DNA of 64,000 bases from Xestospongia muta (Eukaryota; Porifera; Demospongiae; Haplosclerida; Petrosiidae): contig OY848920.1 in the NCBI GenBank assembly GCA_963693285.1, positions 4,229,135 through 4,293,134 on the forward strand, read 5' to 3'. A program made the position numbers and the translations under genes. Positions within the stretch are counted from its first letter, which is position 1, and each line of letters begins with the position of its first letter. The notes under the pieces are model-generated. The model was not told where the DNA came from. It did no database searches and worked only from the letters and a program-made list of their open reading frames with translations. Positions 49,183 to 61,744 of this stretch are shown here, one piece after another.

Positions 49183-49236
49183 AAGAGATATGAAAAAATG
49201 CATGTCAAGAGTACATTAAACATATGAGCTTAATGA

Positions 49237-49690
49237 ATGGTCACACCAATCTTAAGACTTTCAGCTGGAGTTGTTGTACATCCTGAAAATTATTGGCTTA
49301 ATGCTTCACAAGATTTTTCTGTGATTGACCCTTCAGTACCCTTTATCAACAGAATAGCTGAGTTCAAGTGTCCATACATTAAAGGAACCAAGACATCTAG
49401 GCATGTGAAGACCCGGAGGAGTTCTTCTGTCTACTGTTCAATAATTGACGACAAACTATACCTAAAGATAATCCACTCATATTACAACCAAGTCTAATTG
49501 CACTTCTGATCTTAGTAAGTTGTGTGATTTTTGCATATATACCACAAAGGGAGTAGCAGTAGAGTACATATATCTAGACCTTGTGTGGTAAGATACATAT
49601 TGCCTTCAGCTTGATAGTTATTTCTTCAATGACATCCTTCCAGAGTTACTTTCTCACATTTTTAAGCACAAAGTGGTGGATGCATATTAG
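49237..49690 (+). pseudogene. YqaJ-like nuclease fragment
   Basis: Reads LRLSAGVVVHPENYWLNASQ, DFSVIDPSVPF and then IAEFKCPYIKG. A D...ExK arrangement after a G-x-HP---WL-AS-D motif is the core of YqaJ/lambda-exonuclease-like (PD-D/ExK) nucleases, a domain common in invertebrate transposon-like genes. After a stop at 49494-49496 an adjacent frame keeps family-like residues (LCDFCIYTTKGVAVEYI, SYFFNDILPELL). Frameshifted and truncated. With the THAP exon at 48298 it may come from one THAP-YqaJ element. Confidence 0.65.
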
Positions 49691-49989
49691 ATTAACAACG
49701 ACAAACAAAAAATTCTAAACATTAACAAAGAGTTTACTGTAAACTCATGTATTAGTGTTGATAGGCAAATTCTTCTCCCAATAGCATAGACACATTGCTT
49801 TAAAACAGATTTCTTACTTAATGAGAGTCGAAAGAAAGATAAGTGAGAGTCTCTAATAGAATTACTCAAACAACTCGTTACTGGGTACACAGCAGAAATG
49901 AACCATAGTGATGCTCACTCTATGTAACGCGTAACCCCCACAGTATTTCCTATTTAACCATGTCTGAGTAATAAACACGTGCCATTTGT

Positions 49990-50150
49990 TGCTAACGTCA
50001 ACAAAGTATAATCAAAATCATAGCGTGGTTATCTAGTACCTTTTGGTAGCTAACGTCAACAAAGTACAAGCAAAGTTAAGCTTGGTTTATTTAGTACCTT
50101 AAACTACCTTTCAGAATTTGCTGCTAATGTCAAACGGGCTACAAGCAAAG
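49990..50150 (+). repeat. Degenerate direct repeats
   Basis: Three diverged units of about 55-60 bp containing GCTAACGTCAACAAAGTA (the third GCTAATGTCAAACGGGCTA), each followed by AAGTT/AAATC and a TTTAGTACCTT-like stretch. Confidence 0.6.
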
Positions 50151-50389
50151 TCATTGAATATAAGTAAGTACATTTAATTACTTTATTACTAATTTTAAAC
50201 AAATGTATACACCTGACTGTTTAAATGGACCTTTAATCACTGATACTGGAGGGTGAGGGGCCCTGGGCAAGAACAGGTGTGATATATGTTTAGCTTATAG
50301 TTTAGTCTGGTCACTGATTTCTATGTTCTGGTGTTGCTCACTGTACATAAGAGAAAAAGTCAGGAAAAGAGAATACATTTCCTCTTCCT

Positions 50390-51735
50390 AAATCATCACA
50401 GCCTCACATTAACATTTGCCCTAAATGCAAGAAAGAATACCAACACAAACAAAGCCTTCACAAGCATATTAAAAAAACACAACCAGATGGTAACGAAATG
50501 AATACCATCAAGTGCAACAAAAAGGAATGTACCTTTAGCTGCTGTATTATCAAACAACTAAGACAACATCTAAACGAGCATCACAACTTCAATATCAAAA
50601 CAGAAATATTACATTTCTCAACGATGCAAGATTTGTTATGAATAATTATACAAGCTTTATACATGTACTGCAGTATTGGTAATACACATCACTATTGCTA
50701 AATAAGATTATTTACTTGTAATAAATCTTTAACAGTTGCATGTAATAAAGGATACTTCGATCTATGTTTAATACAATACAACTATAACATTTCTTTCATT
50801 ACACTAAACTTTACCTTTTACAGAGTTTTCACAGTGGAAAGAGGAACTGGAAGTAGCAACAGACTCATCTTACATAAGAGCTACCAGGAAGAAGGAGACA
50901 GTGAAAAGGAGACAATTTACTTCTATTGTAGCAGGAGTGTTTTTTGTTAGTGAAACAACTAGTGTGAGAAGCCTGAAGTCACAAGGAACAAACAAGATAA
51001 ACCCTCATTGCACAGCAACTTTAACTCTTACAAGTGACAAGCACACTGATTTAATTAGAGTAGAACTGTGTGACACACACTATGATCATGACAAACAACT
51101 TGGACACTTACAAATATCACAATCAAAACATGCTGAAATTGCTGGTCAGTTATCTAAAGGTATTCCTATTGACAGAATTTTAAATAGCATCAGAGACAGT
51201 GTCCCCACTAAAATTGAAAGAATACATTTACTAACAAGAAATGACATTGTCAACCTAGAGAAAGCATATAGTCTCAAGGGAGTGGAATGTCATTCTAATG
51301 ACTCAATGAGTGTAGCACTATAGGTGGAGGAAATAAGACAAAAGTGTGCTAATAATCCAGTACTCTATATAAACCACAAGAACATAAACTAACAATTAAC
51401 TGCCAGTACTTAGACAATGATGACTTTGTACTGATCCTTCAGGCACCATTGCAGTGTGCAATGATGAAAAAATTTAGAAACAACATCATTTATGTTGACT
51501 CAACACACAAAACAACAAGATATGACTTTCAGTTGACCACAGTAATGATTGTTGATGAATATATCCAATGTAAAGAATTATTTTACTTGTTTTTAATATA
51601 GTATATGAAAGGAAATGTGAATGGACCTGTAAATTATGCGACAATGTTTCTACAACAATGAATATGATACAATGTGACTTATGTGAAGAGTGGTATCACT
51701 GGTACATTTATCAACCCAAAAAATGTATAAATTAA
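50390..51735 (+). pseudogene. Mutator-like transposase relic with C2H2 and PHD zinc fingers
   Basis: First part, about 50410-50640: two C2H2-type fingers (CPKCKKEYQHKQSLHKHIKK and KCNKKECTFSCC...HLNEHH). After an intron (acceptor TTTCACAG near 50831) come FSQWKEELEVATDS, YFYCSRS in a shifted frame, then SQGTNKINPHCTATL and RIHLLTRNDIVNLE. Further fragments include NIIYVDSTHKTTRYDFQLTT (DSTH-T-Y-F-L is typical of MULE-type transposases) and, at 51604-51735, a PHD-like finger (CKLCDNV...MIQCDLCEEWYHW). Frameshift near 50935, stop at 51321-51323 and later stops break it. Family assignment is from motif memory. Confidence 0.65.
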
Positions 51736-52142
51736 ACATATTTTGTCTTTCAATAATCTTTGATTCAAGATATAATTACAATAATTTCACTTACATTGAA
51801 TAGGTCCTCTGTTAACATCAAACATCCTGAATTCTGAATGGTATTGTAACACGTGCTAACATCTAAGACTAAGACAAAATGCACCATAAGTCTAATACAA
51901 TCCATACTTAACACAACAATAACTTCATCAACAGACTATCTTATTTTGAATATTTCATCATTACTCCATTATTATAATATAAAGCAACACATGACAGACA
52001 ATTCTGAACGTTCATGTGACAACAGTACTGTTCACGTGATCGACCAAGATAATCAATGAATCTTATGAATATTAAGTGACTTCGTTCCTGTGACTATCTG
52101 CCTTGGGAAGTACTCTCAGTTACCTCACGGCTTCTGTTTGCA
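51736..52142. other. 5' flank of gene B
   Basis: No TATA box close to the start. A short 68-codon frame at 51853-52059 is Ser/Thr/Asn-rich and probably chance. The region should hold the promoter and 5' UTR of gene B. Confidence 0.35.
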
Positions 52143-52365
52143 ATGATCGATATATCTCAATGGAGGATCACCATTGGATTATGGCATTGTTGTCATATAC
52201 CATGTAATGTTGCAAGGGGAGCTGTCAATGTTACTGGATGGGTGGAGTCATTGCTGTGTTCTGAAAATGGCGGTGTTACAAACCCTGATTTCTACGTGGT
52301 TGTATTTCTTTTGGCACTTATTATATTATCAGGTGATGTTGAACTCAATCCTGGACCTTTAACAG
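52143..52365 (+). CDS. Gene B exon 1: hydrophobic leader with 2A motif
   Basis: Starts MIDISQWRITIGLWHC, homologous to gene C exon 1. Hydrophobic run YVVVFLLALIIL (51-62) then SGDVELNPGP, with the skipping point at G71/P72. Donor G|GTAAAC, phase 1. The 2A-coding stretch is nearly identical at nucleotide level to that of gene C although the two genes lie on opposite strands 20 kb apart, while the residues between the start and the hydrophobic run have diverged. This suggests selection on, or recent conversion of, the 2A segment. Confidence 0.88.
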
Positions 52366-55300
52366 GTAAACATTAGCTTGTTAACATTCATCTGTGGTGA
52401 ACTAAAATGACTTTTTTAATTGCCATATTGCGACCATCATACCACATTCACACAATATATTGTGTATTCATATTAAGGTGTGGTGCCAGCATATCTTTAT
52501 GATATAATTGTGATTTTCAGGGTATTAAATATGTAGCAGGATGTCTGTATTTAATTGGTTGCTGATAATATTGTAATCATAATATCACAATATAATTATG
52601 GCATAGACTTCTTACTGCACTTATAGATGCTTTTTGTGATGCATTACTGATTTTGTTCTTTCTATTTTAGATATTTCTAATATTTTAGAAGAGATACCAA
52701 GGCACAATGATGTGTTATATCTATTAGCAGATATGAAAAATAGTTGGCAAGTCATTGGTTTGGCCCTTGGAGCTTCTCATGATTATTTGGATGGTTTAAT
52801 ACGCAGTCAAGATGACCCTATAATTAAACTATCTAATGTTATTAAAAACTGGATGGATACTCAATCATCTCTTGTCATTTGGAAAACAGTGATCTCTGCC
52901 ATTGAAGGTCCTATTGTTAATAATAAAAGGAAAGCTGATCAGATTCGAGACTACCTAGGTGAATTAATAATTATTGTCAAGTTAATTATAATGCATGTTA
53001 GTCTTTATGACACCTTATTATTATAATAATAGTTGGTACTTTATGACCAAGTATCCTAGTATATAATTACAAAGATTGTGTAAATTCACTTTTCTTTGTT
53101 TTAAATAATCTGTTTTGTTTTCTAGATGTTACTAATTTATTGAGTCAGTATGGCCTACAATATAAAGACTTGGAGAAGGAATGTGATGATAGTCTTATCA
53201 TTGAGGTTACACAAAATATAGATGACTACATAAAAGTAGGACATGGTCTTACTTTATCTAGAGAAACACTACAAAGTATTTCTCAGGACAACGATAATGA
53301 CATGCACAGGAAAAATGCTGTTTTGTGGGCCTGGAAAAGAAAAAATGGAAATAATGCAACATATATAGAACTTTTAAAAGCATTCATGAAAATGACAGAC
53401 CAATCTGTCATAGAATCCATTTTGAAATTTACCTCAAGGAAAACTACATCAAAGGAAACTGTCACAACAATTCATCTGTCACCAGAGATGGCAAAAGACC
53501 GGTATCCCAACTGGGAAGATTTAACAGATACTCAGAAGGAAGCAGAGAGAAATAAACTTATGGATGAGAATCATGATGTACGTAAAGGTTATACAACTTG
53601 TATTAATCAACTTATTGGTTCTTTTAATGAACGTAAAGTTGAACCAATGCATATTCGGACACTTGCTAATTGTTATTGTGGTGGGCAACTCTTTCCTGAA
53701 GTTATAGATTCAAAAGAAGATAGCATCGCTACTGTGTTTAATACCCTTACAGGGAGGCACAGTACATGGTTCAACTATGACTTAATTCAAGTTCTTGTTG
53801 ATAATATAGCCAATGATGATGAAAAACAGTACTTGGAAATATATAAGAAAGAACATTTGATTCCCTATTTAAACCACTCTTTGTATGAGATACCATGTTC
53901 TCTTTCTAATGATCAATATCGTACCAATCTTGTCTTTAAGGTGCCTATAGCACTCACTGGAAATGAAGTGAAAAGTATTCAACGAAATCTAGCTAAATTA
54001 CTAGGAATTGAAGATTGTGTTACTTTACATTTTGAAGATTATAATGTAGGCTGTATTGAATTGGTGTTTAGTCTTCCCACAGTTGTATTGGAAAGTACTT
54101 CTCCCAAATGTCAGCAATTTATTGAATGGGAAGAATCAATACAATCATACAAAGTTAAAGTTGATCTTGTAACTGTTATGTAAGTGTGTAGTTTAAACTT
54201 AATTGATATGCTATACACATTTCTATCTTAGATCTATGTCTAAAAAACCAGAAGTGTCAATTCTTCACAAGCTGTTCCAAAAAAAAGATGAACAAATCAT
54301 GTCTAGTTTTGAAGAAAAAAGAAGTGAGTAAATAACACATTGAATTAATGTGTGAAATTATTGTATTTCTCTGCAGTTTCAGAAAGTCAAGAAATGATCG
54401 CAAGACAACAAGAAATGATAAGTTCATTAAATCTTCAACTGATAGAAAAAAATGAGATGATTAAAGAATTAGAAGCACAATTGAAAGGTATTTAATATCA
54501 TTAAAAGATAATAATTCAATGTTTCATGTTCTTGAACTATTAATATAAAGTGTTGGTCTTTAATAACTAAGATACTATACATAGTTTTACTATTTTTTTT
54601 TCTTCTTTATCTACTACAAAGAGTTACATATAAGAAGAATAAGAATGGAACCTGATATGATGTCTGGGCATACGCTAGAAGCAGGTACAAAACAGTTCAT
54701 TTACCATAATTAAGTCTAATTAGAATATGTATATATCATATAAATAATTAATTAAAATACAAATTGTAACGTGGTATGACCCTTGCAAAGATGGAGGATC
54801 AGATCCATTGCATAAAAAAGTTCCAAGCATTCTGTTTCAGGAGGAAGTGATTACACTTTCATTTTACCATATGTAATGGCTAACAAACCACTAAAATAAT
54901 TTATACTTTTAAAAGCAAAGCAGGAAGTATGAATGCTCGGTTACCATTTTATTAAATTTTATTACTTACTTTGTCATTATATGCTAAGAGTGCCTTAAGC
55001 ATCTACCAAAATGAAAGGAACTGATGTTGGCACCTCTGAACTTGAGGTTAGTAACAATGAGCAAAATGTTGCATTATCAATTTTATGTCACTAAGTTTGC
55101 TTCCAAATATCATAAGACCTGATAAGCCTTTCATCAAAAGCACAGTTATGTTATTGAGCTGGAATTTCAATAGAGCTAATGAGAAGTTGTTCATTGGTTT
55201 TGATGATAGAAGGCTATTATAGCACTTTATATACAATGTTTCTATAGTGATGTGTCACTTTAAACTTTGATATGATCTCGTATATCAGACAATAAATGAG

Positions 55301-56350
55301 ATCCTATACATATCTGTTTTTAACAGCTATAGAACATATTATCCAAAGCTATAGACATCCTGACACTGATACTGAGAATGCACCTTACCTGATATCTAGC
55401 TCTCTTTATAAAGCACACACATTCAACCTTCCTTACTTTTGGAACTAGCCATAGATTCAGAGTTGCTAAACATTATTAATTTAAATCTTCAAACTCTCAG
55501 TATTATTAATTATATCATCAAATGTGTAATTAAGAATGTCACATTTGATTTGATGACACACCCACATTATTAGCTGTATCTTTTGTTCTATCTTATCATC
55601 ATGTATAGCTATACATGTGGTAATATCAATAACGTAATTACACTTTTTTATTGTTTAAGAAAGAATAGTTCATTTTCTTATATCAATACTAAGTTGTATA
55701 TTTTTCTGTTTCATATTAGATGATGTAGCTGAAGAAGGTGTAGATGTATCTACTTTACCAAGTGATCTCTTGGATCAACAACCTATAATTCTAGAATTAA
55801 CTACACATGCCAGAACGTCAAAGTATAATGACTTAGGTGTAACACTACAACTGGACAGTGTCAATCTAGATAAATGTCATGACCATACCAGTATGTATCA
55901 GTTATGGCTTGAGGAAAAAGCTCAAAATGCAACAAGAAGGAGTTTATTAGATGCTTTAACAACTATTGGACTAAATGATGTAGCTAGTAAATACAAAGAT
56001 CATCTGAAGACAATGGTAAGTTACATTGTCCATATATTAATGTATACATGTAGATAGAGTAGAGCCTTTAATTAAGAATAGCCCAATATTATTAACTGAC
56101 TGATCTATATTAAGCTTTGATACTAATCAAACTTTGTTGTTTTTAGATGTGATATTACTGTGATGGCTCTTGATTTCTGTATTATTTATATAAATTGATT
56201 GATAACATTATTGACTATGTATACAACTTGTAACCACAAGAGCCATACTCTAATTAACATCATTGTATTGGTAGTTAGATATATTCTGTAGTTATTATAC
56301 ATAATTGTTTTCTATTAATTCCACAGATACATAAGAAGAGAGACCTTTAA
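52143..56350 (+). CDS. Gene B: 2A leader, death folds, large unnamed domain, coiled coil, death domain
   Basis: Eight exons: 52143-52365, 52671-52958, 53126-54179, 54232-54323, 54377-54487, 54622-54684, 55720-56015, 56327-56350. Their lengths sum to 2151 nt, an intact 716-residue frame. Modules: hydrophobic leader plus 2A (1-75); death domain (about 76-170; SWQVIGLALGASHDYL); a second death-like fold (about 175-285; VGHGLTLSRETLQSI); an unnamed domain of about 230 residues (HLSPEMAKDRYPNW, HSTWFNYDLIQVLVDNI, YLNHSLYEIPC) that I recall in sponge and cnidarian death-domain proteins; an acidic/basic coiled coil (about 552-589); and a C-terminal death domain (about 625-709). The open frame of exon 3 runs on to a TAA at 54181-54183, but donor T|GTAAGTG just before it joins exon 4 in phase. 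There is no GTPase. It looks like an adaptor of the family that includes gene C. Confidence 0.87.
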
Positions 56351-57168
56351 TAAATGGTCTGTTAACAACAGACTTGTTGTTATAACCAGCTGTTAACTAA
56401 TTGTATATATATACTTTTTTCAGTACATTTTGCTATTGTTGGTTCTTAACATTCAAGTATACTTTTGTGTTATTGTCTAATTAACTATTTTAAGTGGGTG
56501 TAGCAGAATACGGAAGTATACGATTTTCGTCTGTATGTTTATTGGTTCTAGTACCAGCTCCTACAAATCAAGTAATTATTAGAACTACAAAGTGGTTACT
56601 ATTGGGGACACGTACAGTTATAATTGAAGAGTGTAGATCTATATAACTGGATATACTGAATCGACATGTATGTATCAATTTGGATTAATGGAAAAGATGA
56701 ATGTACAACCAGCTAGAAAAAATTGTACATTAAAAAAGACATAACTTCACTCAACCATATATTTATCACTATTACTTAGAAGCATTACGTTATTACTATT
56801 TTAGCTATGGAGGTCTGGGACAAACCCAACCCCTTACAATATATGGTTACTGACTACATTGCACATTTGCATTGTCATTCAACTTTTACATAGCTTTACA
56901 TGTTGAATTCAATTCATCTCAGCCCATCAGACAATGGTGGCAGCTATGGTGCCACAAAATTTAAGAGCACTTTTATGATCAATATTATTTCATTGATTCA
57001 GAATAATTTTCTCTTGCCTAACTATTTAATTAATGTATTTGAAAGTAGCTACTAAAGTTAGCGTGTGTATATGTGTATTACATTGAACAGGTGTTATTGT
57101 AATCCCTTGTATTTTACAGATGCTTCCCAGGTAATCAAAAGTCTCATAACAAACAAAATTACTTGATT
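56351..57168. other. 3' flank of gene B; nothing seen
   Basis: AT-rich. No exons recognised between the gene B stop and repeat copy 3. Confidence 0.4.
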
Positions 57169-58236
<1,068 letters not shown>

Positions 58237-58346
58237 GCCTTTCATTTTGGTATGGATTTGGTTGAGCTCTTGATGTTTATTACAATGTTTTCAATGGCCT
58301 AAATCACAATTGCAATAGCAATATTTCAATGTGTTTTATTATTTAG

Positions 58347-58938
58347 GAGAATCTTTGCTAACTGGTAGTAGTGAGAAATAGGCTAGAACAAGACGTCTCT
58401 TAACACCAGCTTTCCACTTTCATACTTTCAACCCATATGTTGCTGTCTATTTATGAATTATCAGATCTTGTAATGCAAAGAATTATATAAGCATTAACTA
58501 ACATTTTAACAATAAATACCCTATAAAAGTTAGGATAATAGCAATCTCCCCTTCAGGTTTTTCCCGGCATATTATGATTGGATCTATGCTCTGATGCCAT
58601 CTAAACATCGTTTTGATAAGGCATGTAATGTGGTTCATAGTGCTGCTTTACAAAAAATGAAAGTAATTTTGTATTATGTAATCCTTGACACATTCCTTTG
58701 TGTAGACTAAAGGTCAAGATATTCTATCAGTTGTTGAAGACACTGGTAAAAAGAGAAAATATTTAGATTGTATTGATATACTTTTGGAAGCAAGAGTAAG
58801 TCTATTTTATGTATCAAATTAATATGAAGCTATTGTATGTAGGATGAAGATGACAATGGATTATCTGATGAAGATATTAGAGCTGAAGTTGATACATTCA
58901 TGTTTGAAAGTCATGATACAACAGCATCTCTAGTAAAA
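58347..58938 (+). pseudogene. CYP4-like: Cytochrome P450 family 4 pseudogene (partial)
   Basis: Four exon pieces with good splice sites: 58347-about 58485 (LLTPAFHFHTFNPY, the C-helix region of CYP4), 58557-58662 (YYDWIYALMPSKHRFDKAC), 58706-58795 (LDCIDILLEAR) and 58843-about 58934 ([18 protein letters not shown] then HDTTAS, the I helix). CYP4 enzymes are membrane haem monooxygenases of fatty acids and related lipids. Defects: a TAG in the first piece where CYP4 usually has Trp, a one-base shift near 58440, Ser in place of the conserved Gly of the (A/G)-G-x-(D/E)-T-T motif, and no sequence beyond the I helix (ExxR and haem-binding regions absent). The N-terminal exons are also missing; repeat copy 3 lies just upstream. 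A non-functional relic. Confidence 0.85.
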
Positions 58939-59130
58939 TCATAGATATTCTCTCTAATATCTATGGTAAAATATTTACCACGCCTAATAATTTCGCAAAG
59001 GCACCAAAGTTTTTATAGAAGAAATTTGATTGGCTATATTTTCTATGTTTGTTTTTTTGTGTTTATTATTCTCTCTGGTGTCACATTGTTTTTTTTAACA
59101 CATTACACGATAAGGACGAGTCTCTGAGTG

Positions 59131-59302
59131 TATATAAGCTGAGTACAGAAGCAGTCAAATCACTCACGAAAAGGACTTGATCACTCTTTTTCTGTAAAGA
59201 CAGACTCTCTGGAACCTGTTCTGGCAGACTACCACCATGTCTAACTCGTTATGCTGCCTATTATTGGAGAGGATCCTGCTGCTGTTTGTATCTCTCTACT
59301 AA
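59131..59302 (+). promoter_or_regulatory. TATA box and conserved 21-codon frame, copy 1
   Basis: TATATAAG at 59131-59138, then about 100 bp later an ATG in a good context (ACCACCATGT) at 59237-59239 opening MSNSLCCLLLERILLLFVSL plus Tyr and TAA (59300-59302). The leucine-rich run resembles a signal peptide or a short leader peptide. Copy 2 at 61576-61744 has the same layout and only one residue change. Promoter activity is inferred from sequence only. Confidence 0.4.
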
Positions 59303-60039
59303 CTGTATGGAAATTCATGGAGATTCCTGCAATGAAGGAGATGGTAGTATAGTGAGTCCTGGTGCTAAATCTGGTACTGTTCTGGTACTGATAGAAATGG
59401 GAATGCTAGTGATCTCCAATGAGGAGACAAGAATGCCACAGCCCTACTGATGACTTACTACTAAAGCAAGAGTATGAAGACACAAGGACACAAGAACAGC
59501 AACCTATCTGCACTTGCAATGAGGACACAGGAAAGCAACCTATCTGCACTCTGGAGACAAGAAAAGCAAGAGTCGGTGGATCCTACTGCCCTACTGATGA
59601 TTACCACTAAGCAAGAACAAGTGAAGTAAATAAAAGCAACCTATCTGCACTCAATAGACAAGAAAAGCAAGAGTCGGTGGATCCTACTGCCCTACAAGCA
59701 AGAGTCAGAGTCTATCTGCAAGTTATGCGGTGGATCCTACTGCCCTACAAGCAAGAGTCAGAGTCTATCTGCAAGTTATGAGGACGTAGGAATGCTACTG
59801 ATCAGCAATGAGGGGACAAGCCAATGTCTAATGCGAGTCTACCATATTGTGAACAGATGTTTAACGAACGAGTGAAGTAAAATATGTGAGTCTACTGCAA
59901 AAGAAGAGCAAAAAAGTCTACTGTGTGAGTCTACCATATTGAGAACAGATCGCCTACTTTGTCCTGTGAACAGATGTCTAACCCTTTGTCAGAAGACATG
60001 AGATCCTGGTGATGTGTTTCAGAAATAGTCTGTCATGAG

Positions 60040-60640
60040 GTCCTGGCTGGTGGATTAGAGGATACTAATATACATGTTTAGGCTAGTATGGGTGGACTAG
60101 GCTAGGAACAGATGTCTAACCCTTTGTCAGAATGGTCAGTCATGAGGTCCAAATAGTCAGTCATGAGGTCCTGGCTGGTGGATTAGAGGATACTAATATA
60201 CATATCTAGGCTAGTATGAGTGGACTAGACTAGGAACAGATGTCTAACCCTTTGTCAGAAGGCATGAGATCCTGCTGATGTGTTTCAGAAATGGTCAGTC
60301 ATGAGGTCCTGGCTGTTGGATTAGAGGATACTAATATACGTATCTAGGCTAGTATGGCTGGACTAGACTAGGATAATGTACACTAGGCTAGTATGGGGAG
60401 GATACTAATATACATATCTAGGCTAGTATGGGTAGACTACGCTAGGATAATGTACATTTTCTAGGCTAGTATGGGTAGACTACACTAGGATAATGTACAT
60501 TTTCTAGGCTAGTATGGGTAGACTAGACTAGGATAATTTTCTAGGCTGGTGGACTAGACTAGGATAAGTCCATGTACATTTTCTAGGCTAGTATGGGTGA
60601 ACTAGACTAGGATAATGTACATTTTCAAGGCTAGTATAGT
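60040..60640 (+). repeat. Minisatellite, about 43-60 bp unit
   Basis: Repeats of GGCTAGTATGGGTAGACTAG followed by ACTAGGATAATGTACATTTT, at least eight diverged copies. The left part is interleaved with GTCATGAGGTCCTGGCTGGT units. Confidence 0.85.
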
Positions 60641-60839
60641 AGATTAGAGAAAGAGAGAAAAGGACCTTCAATATGAGATTATGATTTCACAATGTGGTTG
60701 GATGACTAACCCATTGCCAGAAATCTCAATCTTTGAGAAGAGTCTTTCCCAGAAATATCTATCTTTGAGAAGAGTCTTTGCAAGGGTCTACCACCAGAAG
60801 AGTCTACAGCAGAAGATGCAAGCCTACCATGAAAATTGA

Positions 60840-61370
60840 AGAAATTATTAAATTAATGTGGTTAGAATTCTGTTCACAACATGGTTGGCGTGGTTAGATG
60901 TTCTGTTCACAATATGGTTGGAAGAGTCTACAGCAGAAGATATGAGTGTACCCTGACAATATAAAGAATTATTTTGTCAATGTGGTTAGATGTTCTGTTC
61001 ACAATATGTTCTGTTCACAATATGGTTGAAAGAGTCTACCAGCAAGAGTGTACCAGTTCTGTTCACAATATGTTCTGTTCACAATATGGTTGAAAGAGTC
61101 TACCAGCAAGAGTGTACCAAGACAATAGAAAGAATTATGTCAATGTGGTTAGATGTTCTGTTCACAAAATGTTCTGTTCACAATATGGTTAGAAGAGTTT
61201 ACCAGCAAGAATGTACCAAGATGGTTGGAGAGTCTACCAGTCTACCTTGACAATTGAAAGAAATTGATTTGTTAATATGGTTCACAATATTGCTGGAAGA
61301 GTCTACCAACAAGAGTGTACCAAGATGGTTGGAAGAGCAAGAGTGTACAAAGATTTGAGTCAAGACTTCC
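60840..61370 (+). repeat. Minisatellite, GTTCTGTTCACAATATGGTT unit
   Basis: About seven diverged copies joined by AGAGTCTACCAGCAAGAGTG and AATGTGGTTAGAT. Short open frames here only mirror the repeat. Confidence 0.85.
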
Positions 61371-61575
61371 ATTGTCAAGACCATTGTTGAGAAGAAGATT
61401 ACCTAATAGTTGAGCAGCCGAAACATTTCTGGTAGGTTGGCAGAGTTAGACCTAATTTAAATTCTACCATAATTTCGTAGGTTGGCAGAGTTATTTCTAC
61501 ATTAATCTCTTTTTTTAATCTAGGCAACGTTTTCTTTTTTAGGCATAGTCTACCATTGTGTTTTTATGATAAGTG

Positions 61576-61744
61576 TATATAAGCTGAGTACAGAAGCAGT
61601 CAAATCACTCACGAAAAGGACTTGATCACTCTTTTTCTAAACCCTAACTCTCTGGAACCTGTTCTGGCAGACTACACCATGTCCAACTTGTTATGCTGCC
61701 TATTATTGGAGAGGATCCTGCTGCTGTTTGTATCTCTCTACTAA
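61576..61744 (+). promoter_or_regulatory. TATA box and conserved 21-codon frame, copy 2
   Basis: TATATAAG at 61576-61583 and ATG at 61679-61681 opening MSNLLCCLLLERILLLFVSL plus Tyr, stop TAA at 61742-61744. It differs from copy 1 by one codon (TCG to TTG) within the frame. Confidence 0.4.

Noticed and set aside
53126..54183. Gene B ending at the TAA at 54181-54183
   Set aside because: A T|GTAAGTG donor lies right before the stop, and exons 4-8 join in phase to a clean end at 56350. The total length is divisible by three.
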